DNA from: Parashewanella sp965200795
GTDB taxonomy: Bacteria; Pseudomonadota; Gammaproteobacteria; Enterobacterales; Shewanellaceae
DNA length: 64,000 nucleotides
Assembly (NCBI GenBank): GCA_965200795.1
Contig: CBDAVB010000008.1
Span: 104,616-168,615 of the forward strand
Direction: 5' to 3'
The position numbers and the translations under genes are program-made. Position 1 is the stretch's first letter. Each line of letters opens with the position of its first letter. Under the pieces are notes generated by a model. It worked only from the letters and a program-made list of their open reading frames with translations. It made no database searches and was not told where the DNA came from. This document shows positions 7,770-17,040 of this stretch, piece after piece.

Positions 7770-10100
7770 TTATACCGGCACCTTAAAATCTATGGTTTTT
7801 ATCCGTTTCGTTTTTTCCGCGAGATCAGACGGCGGATAAGCGACGGTGTCAGAATCAAGCCGCGCGTCCAACTGCCGCGATAACCACTGAACATTAGGGT
7901 CAGCCAGTAACTTACGCTCCGCCTCTTGCAGGAGCTCAGCCTGGAATCGCTGCCGTATTTCTAACGGCGTTTCTCTGGCGTCATCAGTCCCGGCTTCAAC
8001 TTGAACGTCAATATGCCTTTCAAAGCGTTTCTCAATAACGGCCTCTAACTGCTCGACAGTGACAGCGGCCGCGAGATGTTTCTGATCCGGCTTTAATAAC
8101 AGCTGAATCGGCTCAGAAATATCCAGACAAATTGAATTCACCGCCAATTGACGCACACGTCCGCCGAAATCCAGTTCTGACATCAGCTTATACCAGTAAA
8201 GGTCAGCCTCTTTACCGGAAATCACACCCGGGAGCTGTTTCTCTCGCAAAGCTGCCTCAATTTGAGTTTCAACTGAAGAACGCGGGGCTGTTTCTCGTCG
8301 CGCCCGCTCAGAAACCTCTTCCGCGCTGACGTCAGGAGGATCAGAAACAGCCGCTGCTTTATCTTTCCGCGGCGGCGTATCTTCCGGCGCATCAGCCCGG
8401 GCAGCTGAACCTTTCTCCGGCTCGGTTTGTTCGCTTCGCGTCCCCGCCGGCTCTTTTTTTTCGGCGTCGTCTGTTCCCGCGGGTACTCCGCGCTCAAATG
8501 ACGTTTCAGGCTTTTTTGAGTCACCATCCTTATCTTTCTCAAAATCAGAAATATCGGAGAGTAAACTCTGATTTGACGCCAGCACCGCATCCAGTAGTTC
8601 ATCAGATACCGGCTCCGCGGCAGCTTGATTGACTTGAGTTTCCGCGGGTTGAGTTGAAGTTTCAGGCAAAACGGCTTCAGGAGGAACAAAACCGGCACTG
8701 TCAGACTCATTGTTCCGCGTGTCATCATAAGGCATATCAAATGAGCTCAACGGCGGTTCAGATGAATCTGCCGCGGGATCAGTAAAACCCTGGCTTTGCG
8801 CCTGACTGATTAATACCGCTTGTTCAGCTTCTAACGCCGCGATATCCGGCTGCCGCGGACGCTGTTCATCTTCGCCGTCTTCAGATGACACATCAATTTG
8901 CCGTGAGGTAGTTTCAGGCTGAATGACGTCAGGAGTTTTATCCGCAGCCGCTTCTACTTTCGGGATTTCAGGCGTTTTTTTTTCAGATTCGGCCGGCGCA
9001 TCCCATTTTTCAACAGGCGCTTGCGGCACAAACGCTACGGCTCTGAGTAACGCCATTTCTAAACCCGACTTAGGATCCGGCGCGAACGGCAGTTCTTTAC
9101 GTCCGGTTAACAAAATCTGGTAGTAAAGCTGAACCTGCTCCGGTGACAGCTGATCAGCAAAGGCTTTTATTTGCTGAGAAAACTTTGATAACTGAGCCGC
9201 GGCCGGCGCAAACTGAGTCAGAGTGATTTGATGCAGTAATTCTAATAAGCTGCGAAGCACCTCTTCCGGCTCCGAGCCGAAACCGATGACCTTGTGACAC
9301 TCAGGGATTAATTCAGCGATATCTCCGGAGCATAACGCTGAAAGTAAGCTGATCACGTGCTGCTCATCAATGCTGCCCAGCATGGTCTGTACCTGCTTAA
9401 GCATCACCTGCCCCGCACCAAAAGCTATCGCCTGATCGGTGAGACTCAGCCCGTCACGCATACTGCCGTTTGCCGCTTTAGCTAACAAGGTCAGCGCCGC
9501 CGGTTCGAATCGCAGCTGCTCCTGTTCAAGAATATGATTCAGCTGCTCAGCAATCTCATCCTGTGTCAGGCTCTTTAAATTGAACTGCAGACAACGGGAT
9601 AAAACCGTAATCGGTAATTTTTGAGGATCGGTAGTCGCTAATAAGAACTTAACGTGCTCTGGCGGTTCTTCCAGTGTCTTTAATAAGGCGTTGAAAGAGC
9701 TGCGGGAAAGCATATGGACTTCGTCAATGAGATAAACTTTGTAACGCCCGCGAGCAGGGCGATATTGGACGTTATCCAAGATTTCACGGGTATCATCAAC
9801 TTTGGTTCTTGAAGCCGCGTCCACTTCAATAAGATCAACAAACCGGCCTTGGGCTATTTCAACGCAACTTGAACAAGTTCCGCACGGTGAAGCCGTAACT
9901 CCGGTTTCGCAATTTAAACCTTTGGCGAATAAACGAGCCAGACTGGTTTTACCGACACCGCGGGTACCCGTAAATAAATAGGCGTGATGAATACGTTGCT
10001 GATTTAACGCATTAGTGAGCGCGTGCAGGACATGAGACTGACCCACAACCTGTTCAAACTTGGCAGGGCGCCATTTTCTGGCTAACACCTGATATGACAT
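7770..10100 (-). CDS. dnaX: DNA polymerase III subunits tau/gamma
   Basis: 776 residues from the ATG at 10100 (MSYQVLARKWRP), which has AAGGA seven to eight bases upstream; an in-frame upstream extension has no such support. It is the clamp-loader ATPase that opens the beta clamp, and its tau form bridges the polymerase cores. Seen: Walker A GTRGVGKT at 45-52, zinc-module cysteines C64, C73, C76 and C79, Walker B YLIDEVH near 123-129, and the LSRCLQF sensor. After about residue 375 comes a long acidic, low-complexity linker, then the tau-specific C-terminal domain (SELDFGGRVRQLAVNS and LLADPNVQWL). An A9 tract at codons 373-376 could yield a short gamma form (listed separately). It lies between apt and ybaB as in enterics. 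Confidence 0.97.
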   Translation of the reverse strand: MSYQVLARKWRPAKFEQVVGQSHVLHALTNALNQQRIHHAYLFTGTRGVGKTSLARLFAKGLNCETGVTASPCGTCSSCVEIAQGRFVDLIEVDAASRTKVDDTREILDNVQYRPARGRYKVYLIDEVHMLSRSSFNALLKTLEEPPEHVKFLLATTDPQKLPITVLSRCLQFNLKSLTQDEIAEQLNHILEQEQLRFEPAALTLLAKAANGSMRDGLSLTDQAIAFGAGQVMLKQVQTMLGSIDEQHVISLLSALCSGDIAELIPECHKVIGFGSEPEEVLRSLLELLHQITLTQFAPAAAQLSKFSQQIKAFADQLSPEQVQLYYQILLTGRKELPFAPDPKSGLEMALLRAVAFVPQAPVEKWDAPAESEKKTPEIPKVEAAADKTPDVIQPETTSRQIDVSSEDGEDEQRPRQPDIAALEAEQAVLISQAQSQGFTDPAADSSEPPLSSFDMPYDDTRNNESDSAGFVPPEAVLPETSTQPAETQVNQAAAEPVSDELLDAVLASNQSLLSDISDFEKDKDGDSKKPETSFERGVPAGTDDAEKKEPAGTRSEQTEPEKGSAARADAPEDTPPRKDKAAAVSDPPDVSAEEVSERARRETAPRSSVETQIEAALREKQLPGVISGKEADLYWYKLMSELDFGGRVRQLAVNSICLDISEPIQLLLKPDQKHLAAAVTVEQLEAVIEKRFERHIDVQVEAGTDDARETPLEIRQRFQAELLQEAERKLLADPNVQWLSRQLDARLDSDTVAYPPSDLAEKTKRIKTIDFKVPV
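8975..8983 (-). promoter_or_regulatory. A9 slippage tract in dnaX, candidate gamma-producing site
   Basis: The coding strand reads GAA AAA AAA ACG, a run of nine A containing the heptamer A AAA AAA in the correct phase. A -1 shift gives AAC GCC TGA, so translation stops after two more codons and makes a protein of about 377 residues. That keeps the AAA+ and collar region and loses the tau tail. Slippage the other way also meets a stop soon (CGC CTG AAA TCC CGA AAG TAG). E. coli uses ribosomal -1 shifting and Thermus uses transcriptional slippage on A9 for the same purpose. Use of this site is inferred. Confidence 0.6.
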
Positions 10101-10244
10101 GTAATTCCTTAATTCGCCTTGAATAAGTTCAAGGCCGCTCTTGTAACCTGTTAATAGTAGCACAATATCATGCTACGCATTGATAAACCAGAGGACTGAG
10201 TTTAAGAGCGTTACATTTAACCCGCGCGATGCCCTGACTGAGGT

Positions 10245-10790
10245 TTACTCGCCTTCAAACTCGCATAAAGTCAGGATTTCAAGATCTAACGCTTTAAGAC
10301 GCTCGCCGCCGCCAAGATCCGGCAGGTTGATTACAAACGCCGCGTCGTTAACTTCGCCGCCAAGCTCACGGATCAGTTTAACCGTAGCTTCAATCGTGCC
10401 GCCTGTCGCGAGTAAGTCATCGATAACAAGAACTTTATCGCCTTCAATGATAGCATCGGTATGCATTTCCAGCGTATCTGTACCGTACTCTAATTCATAA
10501 TCTTGAGAGATAGTAGCGCGGGGTAATTTACCCGGCTTTCGGACCGGCACAAAACCGATGCCAAGTTCAAGCGCCAAAGGAGCGCCGAATAAGAAGCCGC
10601 GGGCTTCTGTACCAACAACTTTTGTGAAACCCATTGATTTATAATGTTCAACTAATAACGCAATGGTGGCCTGATAAGCTTCGGCGTCTTCTAAAAGACT
10701 GGTCACATCACGGAACATAATTCCCGGCTTTGGATAATCAGGAACCGTCTTAATGCTTTGCTTAATCAGGGCTAAGGTTTCAGTAGTCAT
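10245..10790 (-). CDS. apt: Adenine phosphoribosyltransferase
   Basis: 181 residues. It converts adenine and PRPP to AMP and pyrophosphate (purine salvage, cytosol). Very close to the E. coli enzyme: DYPKPGIMFRDVTSLLED near 18-35, GTEARGFLFGAPLALELG near 60-77, and the PRPP-binding loop VLVIDDLLATGGT at 120-132. I use the ATG at 10790; a GTG four codons upstream (10802) is also open and neither has a strong ribosome binding site. It lies upstream of dnaX with a 144-base gap, as in enteric genomes, within the inverted ybaN-apt-dnaX-ybaB block. Confidence 0.96.
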   Translation of the reverse strand: MTTETLALIKQSIKTVPDYPKPGIMFRDVTSLLEDAEAYQATIALLVEHYKSMGFTKVVGTEARGFLFGAPLALELGIGFVPVRKPGKLPRATISQDYELEYGTDTLEMHTDAIIEGDKVLVIDDLLATGGTIEATVKLIRELGGEVNDAAFVINLPDLGGGERLKALDLEILTLCEFEGE

Positions 10791-10884
10791 AACTAAATTC
10801 ACTTTATTTTATCTGTATACCCGTAGTGTCAGGAGGTTATATTTCGCAACATGATTTCCGGGTAAAGCCGTTCGCGGCTTGAAA

Positions 10885-10955
10885 TTAAAAAAGCCCTAAC
10901 ATGTCAGTCTCCCTTAGTACCGGATTCCGGGTAAACTAAGACCGTTTTAGGGCTC
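10885..10955 (-). terminator. Long hairpin terminator downstream of ybaN
   Basis: AGCCCTAA at 10892-10899 pairs with TTAGGGCT at 10947-10954. An inner stem forms around the GTCTTAGT/ACTAAGGGAGAC arms. On the minus strand the outer stem is followed by six T, so it probably ends the glsB-ybaN transcript before apt. The size of the loop also leaves room for an attenuator or small RNA. Confidence 0.55.
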
Positions 10956-11085
10956 TCAAAAATACCGGGGAATCTTACGGCGGTTTCTACTGAGTTGCAA
11001 CAAACTTCGGCAATAATGCCAGGCTTAAGTCACAATCCGGACGAATATTCTACAACTTTAAAAGTTTAACCTGTTCAGACAAGAA

Positions 11086-11460
11086 TTATTCTGAATCCGG
11101 TAATGTTGGTAACCGCCAAAGGCAGGTGAGTAAAATCAGCATCATCACTACCAGTAACCCTTTCACCCAAAATAAAGGCACGATCATTATGCTGATTAAA
11201 AAGCTTACCGCGCTTAATATCATCGCTCGCTTTTTAATCCGGCGTCGAATACCGCGTTCACGCTCCCAGTCAGCAATAGCGACGGCAAACCACGGATGAT
11301 TAACTAACCAGAAGTGCAATCTTCCGCTTGAACGCGCAAAACAAAATACCGCGAGTAAAATAAAAGGCACGGTAGGTAACAACGGCAGGAATATGCCTAA
11401 TGTGCCTAAAAACACCGAAAGCAGACCGAGAATGACGAAAAAGCCCTTTTTCAGATACAT
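11086..11460 (-). CDS. ybaN: YbaN/DUF454 inner-membrane protein
   Basis: 124 residues, family length. It has one or two hydrophobic segments near the N-terminus (KKGFFVILGLLSVFLGTLG and PTVPFILLAVFCFARSS) and another pair at the C-terminus (SAVSFLISIMIVPLFW and LLVVMMLILLTCLW), with the conserved LPLLPTVPF and HPWF motifs. The function of DUF454 is unknown. In enterics it sits beside apt (with priC), so its position here supports the assignment. Translation starts at the ATG at 11460. glsB ends 34 bases upstream, so the two may be cotranscribed. Confidence 0.9.
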   Translation of the reverse strand: MYLKKGFFVILGLLSVFLGTLGIFLPLLPTVPFILLAVFCFARSSGRLHFWLVNHPWFAVAIADWERERGIRRRIKKRAMILSAVSFLISIMIVPLFWVKGLLVVMMLILLTCLWRLPTLPDSE

Positions 11461-11494
11461 TGCTCCGCTCTCCCTGTTAGCTCGATTCTGGTAA

Positions 11495-12403
11495 CTAGTA
11501 AACAGACCAGCCGATATGCTGAGTTAATGATTCTAATGCCGCCATGCCCGCCAGTGAATTTCCCGCCGCATTTAAGGCCGGTGACCATACGCATATTGAA
11601 AACCGCCCCGGAACAATCGCGATAATGCCGCCGCCGACACCGCTTTTCCCGGGTAAACCGACCCGAAACGCAAAACCGCCCGCTTCGTCGTAAAGGCCGC
11701 TGGTCGCTAACAACGCATTGACCCGGCTGGTTTGGTTTTCTGATAAAACGGCTTTTGCGGCAGTAAAGCTATGGCCTTTATTTGCCAGAAAATTCGATGC
11801 TCTGGCTAAATCAACACAGGACATTTTTATCGCACAATTGCAAAAATAATTGTAAAGCACATCTTCAACTTCATTATTAAAATTGCCGAAAGATTTCATC
11901 AGATAAGCCGCCGCCGCATTTCTCGCTCTGTGCTCATACTCAGAATCAGCGATTTTCTTATCCACATTTATGTGATAATTACCTGAAAGTTTCTTAAGAA
12001 ACTCGCGCATCGCGATATCCGGCGCCGCAAACTTTGACTGATTCATATCACTGACAACCAAGGCTCCGGCATTGATGAAAGGGTTTCTCGGAATACCCTG
12101 CTCATGCTCTAACTGAACCAACGAATTAAACGGTAAACCGGAAGGTTCATGCCCTACTCGTTTCCAGATATCGTCACCATAAAATTCCATTGCCAAAATC
12201 AAACTAAAAACTTTAGAAATACTTTGAATCGAAAACGGCGTATCCGCGTCACCGATTTTATAAATTTCTCCGTCGTTACCGCAAACGGCGATTCCGAATT
12301 GATTTGCGTCGACGCCTGATAACGCCGGTATGTAGTCGGCCACCCTTCCTTGACCGACTAAAGGTTTTACATCTTCAAAAATCCGGCTGAGTAATAAATC
12401 CAT
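11495..12403 (-). CDS. glsB: Glutaminase, GlsA/YneH type
   Basis: 302 residues. It hydrolyses L-glutamine to glutamate and ammonia; it is a serine-dependent, beta-lactamase-fold enzyme of the cytosol. The catalytic S-x-x-K motif is S61-I-S-K64 in SIQSISKV. Also seen are SGLPFNSLVQLEHEQG, PRNPFINAGALVVSDM, SCVDLARASNFLANKG and GLPGKSGVGGGI, all family hallmarks. The ATG at 12403 (MDLLLSRIF) is preferred over a TTG at 12418. It is divergent from asnB with a 181-base gap. A glutaminase beside a glutamine-using synthetase may be coincidence. Confidence 0.94.
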   Translation of the reverse strand: MDLLLSRIFEDVKPLVGQGRVADYIPALSGVDANQFGIAVCGNDGEIYKIGDADTPFSIQSISKVFSLILAMEFYGDDIWKRVGHEPSGLPFNSLVQLEHEQGIPRNPFINAGALVVSDMNQSKFAAPDIAMREFLKKLSGNYHINVDKKIADSEYEHRARNAAAAYLMKSFGNFNNEVEDVLYNYFCNCAIKMSCVDLARASNFLANKGHSFTAAKAVLSENQTSRVNALLATSGLYDEAGGFAFRVGLPGKSGVGGGIIAIVPGRFSICVWSPALNAAGNSLAGMAALESLTQHIGWSVY

Positions 12404-12584
12404 CTCTGTATACTGCAAAATTACAATTCTATGATTGTGGCAAAGTTAAGCTGAAAATAAAAATATATTCTCTAACTTCTTGGCAAAACGGTAACTTTAT
12501 GACAAGTTGATAGGACGAATTTCAATCAAGAGCGCCATTTTGATTGCAACGATTTAATTTCGGTTTATATGAGGTATTCAATCT

Positions 12585-14264
12585 ATGTGTTCTATTTTCG
12601 GGATTTTAGATATCGCCGTCGACGCCAGGTCACTTCGCGGCAAAGCGCTTGAGTTATCAAGTTTACTCCGTCATCGAGGTCCTGACTGGTCAGGTATCTG
12701 GTCTAACGATGACGCCGTTTTAGTCCACGAAAGACTGGCGATTGTAGATTTAGAGAATGGCGCGCAACCTCTGTACAATCAAAACCGGAATCATATTTTA
12801 GCCGTTAATGGTGAAATCTATAATCATCAGCAGCTAAAAGCCAATTTGAATACGCAATTCCGATTTCAAACCCGGTCTGACTGCGAGGTTATTCTCGCGC
12901 TTTATGAACAGCGGGATTGTGACTTTATTGATCAACTTGAAGGTATGTTCGCTTTTATCCTTTATGATACCGAACTGAAGCGATATTTAATTGCCCGCGA
13001 CCATATGGGGATCATTCCGCTTTATTACGGTTATGACGCGCTCGGGCAGCTTTATGTCGCTTCTGAGATGAAATCGCTTGTTCCTGTTTGTACGTCTGTT
13101 ACCGAATTTCCTCCGGGTCATTTCTGGGATAGTCACGAAGAAGAGATTAAACCGTATTACCGGCGTGACTGGATGGAATATGACAAGGTAAAAGATAATA
13201 AAGGCACTGCAGAACAAATTCATGACGCATTATGTGAATCAGTAAAATCTCACATGATGTCAGACGTCCCCTATGGCGTGCTGTTATCAGGCGGACTCGA
13301 CTCTTCTGTTATTTCAGCGATTGCTCAGAAGTATTCACAAAAGCGCATTGAAGATCATGAGCGGTCAAAAGCATGGTGGCCGCAACTGCATTCATTCGCC
13401 GTCGGTCTCAAAGGTGCGCCGGATTTAATTGCGGCAAAGAAAGTCGCTGACGCCATCGGCACTGTCCACCATGAAATACATTACACGGTTCAAGAGGGTA
13501 TTGACGCTCTGCGTCATGTTATCTTTCATCTTGAAACCTATGACGTCACCACAATCCGGGCCTCAACGCCGATGTACTTAATGGCGCGGAAAATTAAAGC
13601 CATGGGCATCAAAATGGTGTTATCCGGCGAGGGCGCTGACGAAATATTCGGCGGTTACCTGTATTTCCATAAAGCACCGAACGCACGAGAATTTCACGAG
13701 GAAACCATTCGCAAATTAAATCGATTGCATATGTTTGACTGCGCCAGAGCAAACAAAGCCATGTCGGCCTGGGGAGTCGAGACCCGTGTGCCGTTTTTAG
13801 ATAAAAACTTTTTAGACGCGGCCATGTCGATTAATCCGGAGCTGAAAATGTGCGGTAACGGCAAAGCAGAGAAACACATTCTGCGTGAAGCGTTTGAAGG
13901 ATACTTACCTCAGGAGGTCTTATGGCGACAAAAGGAGCAGTTTTCTGACGGCGTGGGTTATAACTGGATTGATTCTCTGGCCAAAGTCGCGGAGCGTGAA
14001 GTTTCCGGGCAAATGATGGCGAGCGCCGGTCATCGGTTTACTCATAATACACCACAGACAAAAGAGGCCTATTACTATCGCTCAATTTTTGAGGAATTAT
14101 TTCCGTTAGATTCTGCGATTCGCTGTGTTCCGGGGGGAAAATCTGTCGCTTGTTCAACACCGGAAGCCCTGGCGTGGGATGAGAAATTTTCTGCCAACGC
14201 CGATCCGTCAGGTCGTGCGATGTTTGATGTGCATCAGGAAGGCTATTGTGATAAGTCCGTATAA
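12585..14264 (+). CDS. asnB: Asparagine synthase B (glutamine-hydrolysing)
   Basis: 559 residues. It makes asparagine from aspartate, ATP and glutamine. The N-terminal glutaminase domain starts MCSIFGILDI, where Cys2 is the nucleophile; RLAIVDLENGAQPL, NGEIYNH and RSDCEVILALYEQ follow. The C-terminal synthetase domain has the PP-loop LLSGGLDSS near residue 235, LSGEGADEIFGGY near 345, and the DCARANKAMSAWGVETRVPF and EGYLPQEVLWRQKEQFSDG motifs. Length matches enteric AsnB (about 554). A strong terminator follows directly. Confidence 0.97.
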   Translation: MCSIFGILDIAVDARSLRGKALELSSLLRHRGPDWSGIWSNDDAVLVHERLAIVDLENGAQPLYNQNRNHILAVNGEIYNHQQLKANLNTQFRFQTRSDCEVILALYEQRDCDFIDQLEGMFAFILYDTELKRYLIARDHMGIIPLYYGYDALGQLYVASEMKSLVPVCTSVTEFPPGHFWDSHEEEIKPYYRRDWMEYDKVKDNKGTAEQIHDALCESVKSHMMSDVPYGVLLSGGLDSSVISAIAQKYSQKRIEDHERSKAWWPQLHSFAVGLKGAPDLIAAKKVADAIGTVHHEIHYTVQEGIDALRHVIFHLETYDVTTIRASTPMYLMARKIKAMGIKMVLSGEGADEIFGGYLYFHKAPNAREFHEETIRKLNRLHMFDCARANKAMSAWGVETRVPFLDKNFLDAAMSINPELKMCGNGKAEKHILREAFEGYLPQEVLWRQKEQFSDGVGYNWIDSLAKVAEREVSGQMMASAGHRFTHNTPQTKEAYYYRSIFEELFPLDSAIRCVPGGKSVACSTPEALAWDEKFSANADPSGRAMFDVHQEGYCDKSV

Positions 14265-14267
14265 TTC

Positions 14268-14307
14268 AAAGCCCGGAAGTTCCGGCCGGGACTTCCGGGC
14301 TTTTTAT
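14268..14307. terminator. Strong rho-independent terminator between asnB and a convergent small gene
   Basis: An 11-bp stem (AGCCCGGAAGT at 14270-14280 with ACTTCCGGGCT at 14291-14301) has a GC-rich loop and five T. An A-rich base on the other side lets it work on the minus strand too, where the 40-codon gene 14325-14447 ends. Confidence 0.85.
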
Positions 14308-14324
14308 ATTGAAGTATTGAAGTG

Positions 14325-14447
14325 TTAAAGCATACCCGTGACTTTCAGCCAGGAAAGTGAAGCTGGAAGTGTCGGAATAAGTAACACTAAAAGAAATCCG
14401 ATGAAGTGAAAAATATTATAAGGGTCTTTGAACGGCTCACGATTCAT
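14325..14447 (-). CDS. Small predicted membrane protein, 40 codons
   Basis: The ORF begins MNREPFKDPYNIFHFIGF and continues with a hydrophobic stretch (FLLVLLIPTLPASLSWL) before ending in KVTGML. A Shine-Dalgarno (GCAGGAC) lies about eight bases before the ATG. It ends 18 bases before the shared terminator with asnB, which is where a convergent gene should end. I do not recognise the family; one transmembrane segment is likely. Confidence 0.5.
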   Translation of the reverse strand: MNREPFKDPYNIFHFIGFLLVLLIPTLPASLSWLKVTGML

Positions 14448-14778
14448 TGATAGTCCTGCTTTGTTATTTTACTGCAAGTGACCTTTGTCACAAAATCGCC
14501 GTATTCTAGCGGTTAATTCGCGCCATAAAAACCCATAAAAAGTGCGCTTATTTAAACTTTTTACTTTTACCGTAAACTTGAAATTTTATAAAACGGTTTA
14601 TCACTTTCCGCCTGAACTGTCATGCGTCATTAAAAACTAACTCTTTTGCGTCAGAGTGTTATAAAAAAGTCGATATTCAGTTGGTTTGCTAACAATCCTG
14701 AAAAAACTCAGTTTCGTTATAATCTTATCCAGTGTTTTTCGTAGCGTGCTGCCGTCAAGCGGAATGATATCTCCGTCA
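14448..14778. other. Intergenic region, nothing recognised
   Basis: About 330 AT-rich bases between the small membrane protein gene and a decayed region. It probably contains the promoter of the small gene, but I see no clear -35/-10 pair, RNA gene or ORF. Confidence 0.4.
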
Positions 14779-14823
14779 GAAACTGTCCCGAAATGCGATA
14801 ACGACAGTTTTTATGTCGGTCAT
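14779..14823 (+). repeat. Internally deleted fragment of MITE family 1
   Basis: AACTGTCCCGAAAT at 14781-14794 matches the left end of the element at 37133-37429. TAACGACAGTTT and TATGTCGGT just after it match an internal part of the same element (near 37322-37345). The middle is missing and no right end is seen. It abuts the 3' end of the pseudogene. Confidence 0.45.
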
Positions 14824-15796
14824 TCAGCGTCTTCTGTCCCGATTTCAAAAATTTTTATACTTAACCTCATTACCCCGCGCAGAAAGAAATTAATAGCAAA
14901 TGTCCTGTAAGAGATACCTAAAACCAGTTCATTATTTGACGAAAAAAAATCCTCTCTGACGATATGTCCCGCGGCGGGCGCGTCCGGGTATAATTCCGGG
15001 CATAAGCGGCCTTTCCTCAGAATATCATGACTGTATGTTTCTGTCTGAGCGTTATCAGCGGTGAGTTCATCGCCGCTAAGCAGAGGCTGTATCGCCGTCC
15101 AGTAAAGGATCTCTTTCGCGGCTGAAGTTAACCACCGCTGATAAACGGTTTCAGATAATCCCAGTACCGACTGTAAAGACGGCGCGGTTTCCGGGGTGAA
15201 ATACCCCTGAAGAAAGGCTTCGCACGACTGCGCTATAAACCCTTTTGTCCGCTCAACCGCGGCGGTATTTTTATAGTGATAAGTCCCGGCTTGCTGAGAT
15301 CTTAGCCGTGATCGCAGCAGAATAACGGCGATTAATTGTTCGCAGATAGCGTTGCTGAAAGCCAGTCGTTGTATTACCTGCTCAGGATAGATGCTGTAAT
15401 TTAAAAAAAAGCTGCTTTCAAAATAACCGGTGATATTTCCGAATAACTCATAGTCGCCCAAATTCCGTAAGCCGTCGTATCCGATATCCGGCCTGTCAGT
15501 AACGCTTTGCCGCCATCCGCTGATACTGACCGGATAGAAAATTCCCCCGCATGGCCGATATCCGAGGAAGGTGTGTAAAGCAACCCATCGTTTTTCTCCC
15601 AGACCACAATGAAATGCCGGCAGTACATCGGTTAACACCACGCCCGCTGAGTCCATCAGCCCTAAATCGCGGCAGGCGGTGAGCAGCCCCCGCTCGGGCC
15701 CGGTGAAGGTGTCCTCCTCTTTATCGCCGCGCTGATGCGCGTAGCGGGTATAATTTTCAGAAGCCTTATAGCAGAGCAGGTTAGGGATCTCGCAGT

Positions 15797-17040
15797 TAAG
15801 AATTTACCATTCTGGCATGATAAGTAGATCCCACTTAGGTAATTCACTATTTCGGATGATTTTATCTTCGACATCTTCTTTTTCACTTTTTGTTAGCTTG
15901 ACTCCTTTTGAGTAAACCTTATCAATTAAATTGACAACTGGAGTCATAGCCTTCCAAGTCATTGTTTTCGTTCACTCCAGAACAGTATTCACTGAATTCA
16001 GTAATGTACCATTCCAATGCTTTTCTAAAGATGACCAAACCCGCTCAATTGGGTTATATTTGCTGTGATAAGGTGGGTAGTAAACGTTGTGAATCCTCAG
16101 TTTCGATCTTTCACTAAACTGTTTTAATCTAAAAAGATACTGAGTCCGGCATCCACTATTTTCTGGGCCATTATCTGAAAAAATAACCAGCTCCTCTACC
16201 TCTGGATGTTCGTCTTTAACTAAATTCCACCACCACTCTAAAGCGTCACAAATGAAGTCGCTGGTTTTACTTGAGTTACCATAAAACACATGAAGCTGGT
16301 CGTTTTCCAGGTTCAGTATTCCGAACGGGATAAGCTTATCTTTTACATCCATGTCGTGATCTAAAGCTTGCACCGCATCAATCCCTCCGGATTGACCGTG
16401 TCGAGAAAATTCACCCAAATTAACCGTGGCTTTGCAATCTATACTTATACGGATAACTTTTTTATTCCCTGCTGTTTCTTTTTTAATTTTATTTACATTT
16501 TTAAAGATGGCGTCTGTTTCAGGAATTTTTTTTGTGGCCTGGTTTTTTGAACTCGCTTCAGTTTGTAACCGAGTCGATTCAAAATGTCATTAATCGTTCT
16601 TTCTTTTGGTAACTCTTCTGAATCCCAGCCTTTTTCCTCAATCAGCTTTTTACGAACACCTTTAGCTGTAATTCGAGTGTAAGCAAATGAATTTTTGAAT
16701 TTTGGATCAGCTTGTGACTCTGGATCGACTAACGCCCGAATATCTACCTCCAGCTGAGGATTATTCTCCTCACTTCTATGCTTTCCTTCATAATGCCCAA
16801 AGCATTCAAACCCGGTTTCCAGCTCATGAAGCCCGGGTTCTACAGCTTTTCTCCCCCAGCCAAACTCCGTTTCCGTTAATCTAGGACTCCCACAGCAGAA
16901 CGTTTTAGACACTTCAGCCATAAAGACTCTTTTTTCCATTCCGTGAAGTTTATTTGAGGCAAGTTTGATTATCCGTTTGGACTCGCTAGAAATGTAAATT
17001 GAAGTAGACATCTGGCAGCAACATAAACGATTTTAAGAAC
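15797..17040 (-). mobile_element. Decayed ISAzo13-like insertion sequence
   Basis: The element interrupts the DUF4116-like pseudogene. Limits are approximate: the transposase spans 15804-17011 and coding sequence of the host gene resumes just outside. TTAAGAA occurs at both edges (15796-15802 and 17033-17039), but I could not define inverted repeats or a clean target duplication. Confidence 0.6.
15804..17011 (-). pseudogene. ISAzo13-family transposase in three frames
   Basis: The N-terminal piece (16493-17011) has SPRLTETEFGWGRKAVEPGL, ARITAKGVRKKLIEEKG-like sequence and TINDILNRLGYKLKRVQ. The middle piece (15972 to about 16480, another frame) has IDCKATVNLGEFSRHG, ALDHDM, the catalytic-type DNGPENSG and YYPPYHSKYNPIERVW. 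The last piece (15804 to about 15966, a third frame) has MTPVVNLIDKVYSKGVKLTK and WDLLIMPEW. Joined in order, these match the ISAzo13 transposase from end to end, so two frameshifts have inactivated it. Confidence 0.8.

Noticed and set aside
8222..8740. A 172-codon minus-strand ORF inside dnaX
   Set aside because: It lies in an alternative frame of the low-complexity tau linker, is full of Lys/Arg/Leu without pattern, and has no start signal.
10164..11085. 4.5S RNA (ffs), sometimes found near dnaX
   Set aside because: The conserved GGTCAGGTCCGGAAGGAAGC-type core is absent from this region and from the recR upstream region.
15662..15886. A 74-codon ORF at the ISAzo13/pseudogene junction
   Set aside because: It joins the out-of-frame end of the transposase to the pseudogene and is a chance frame.
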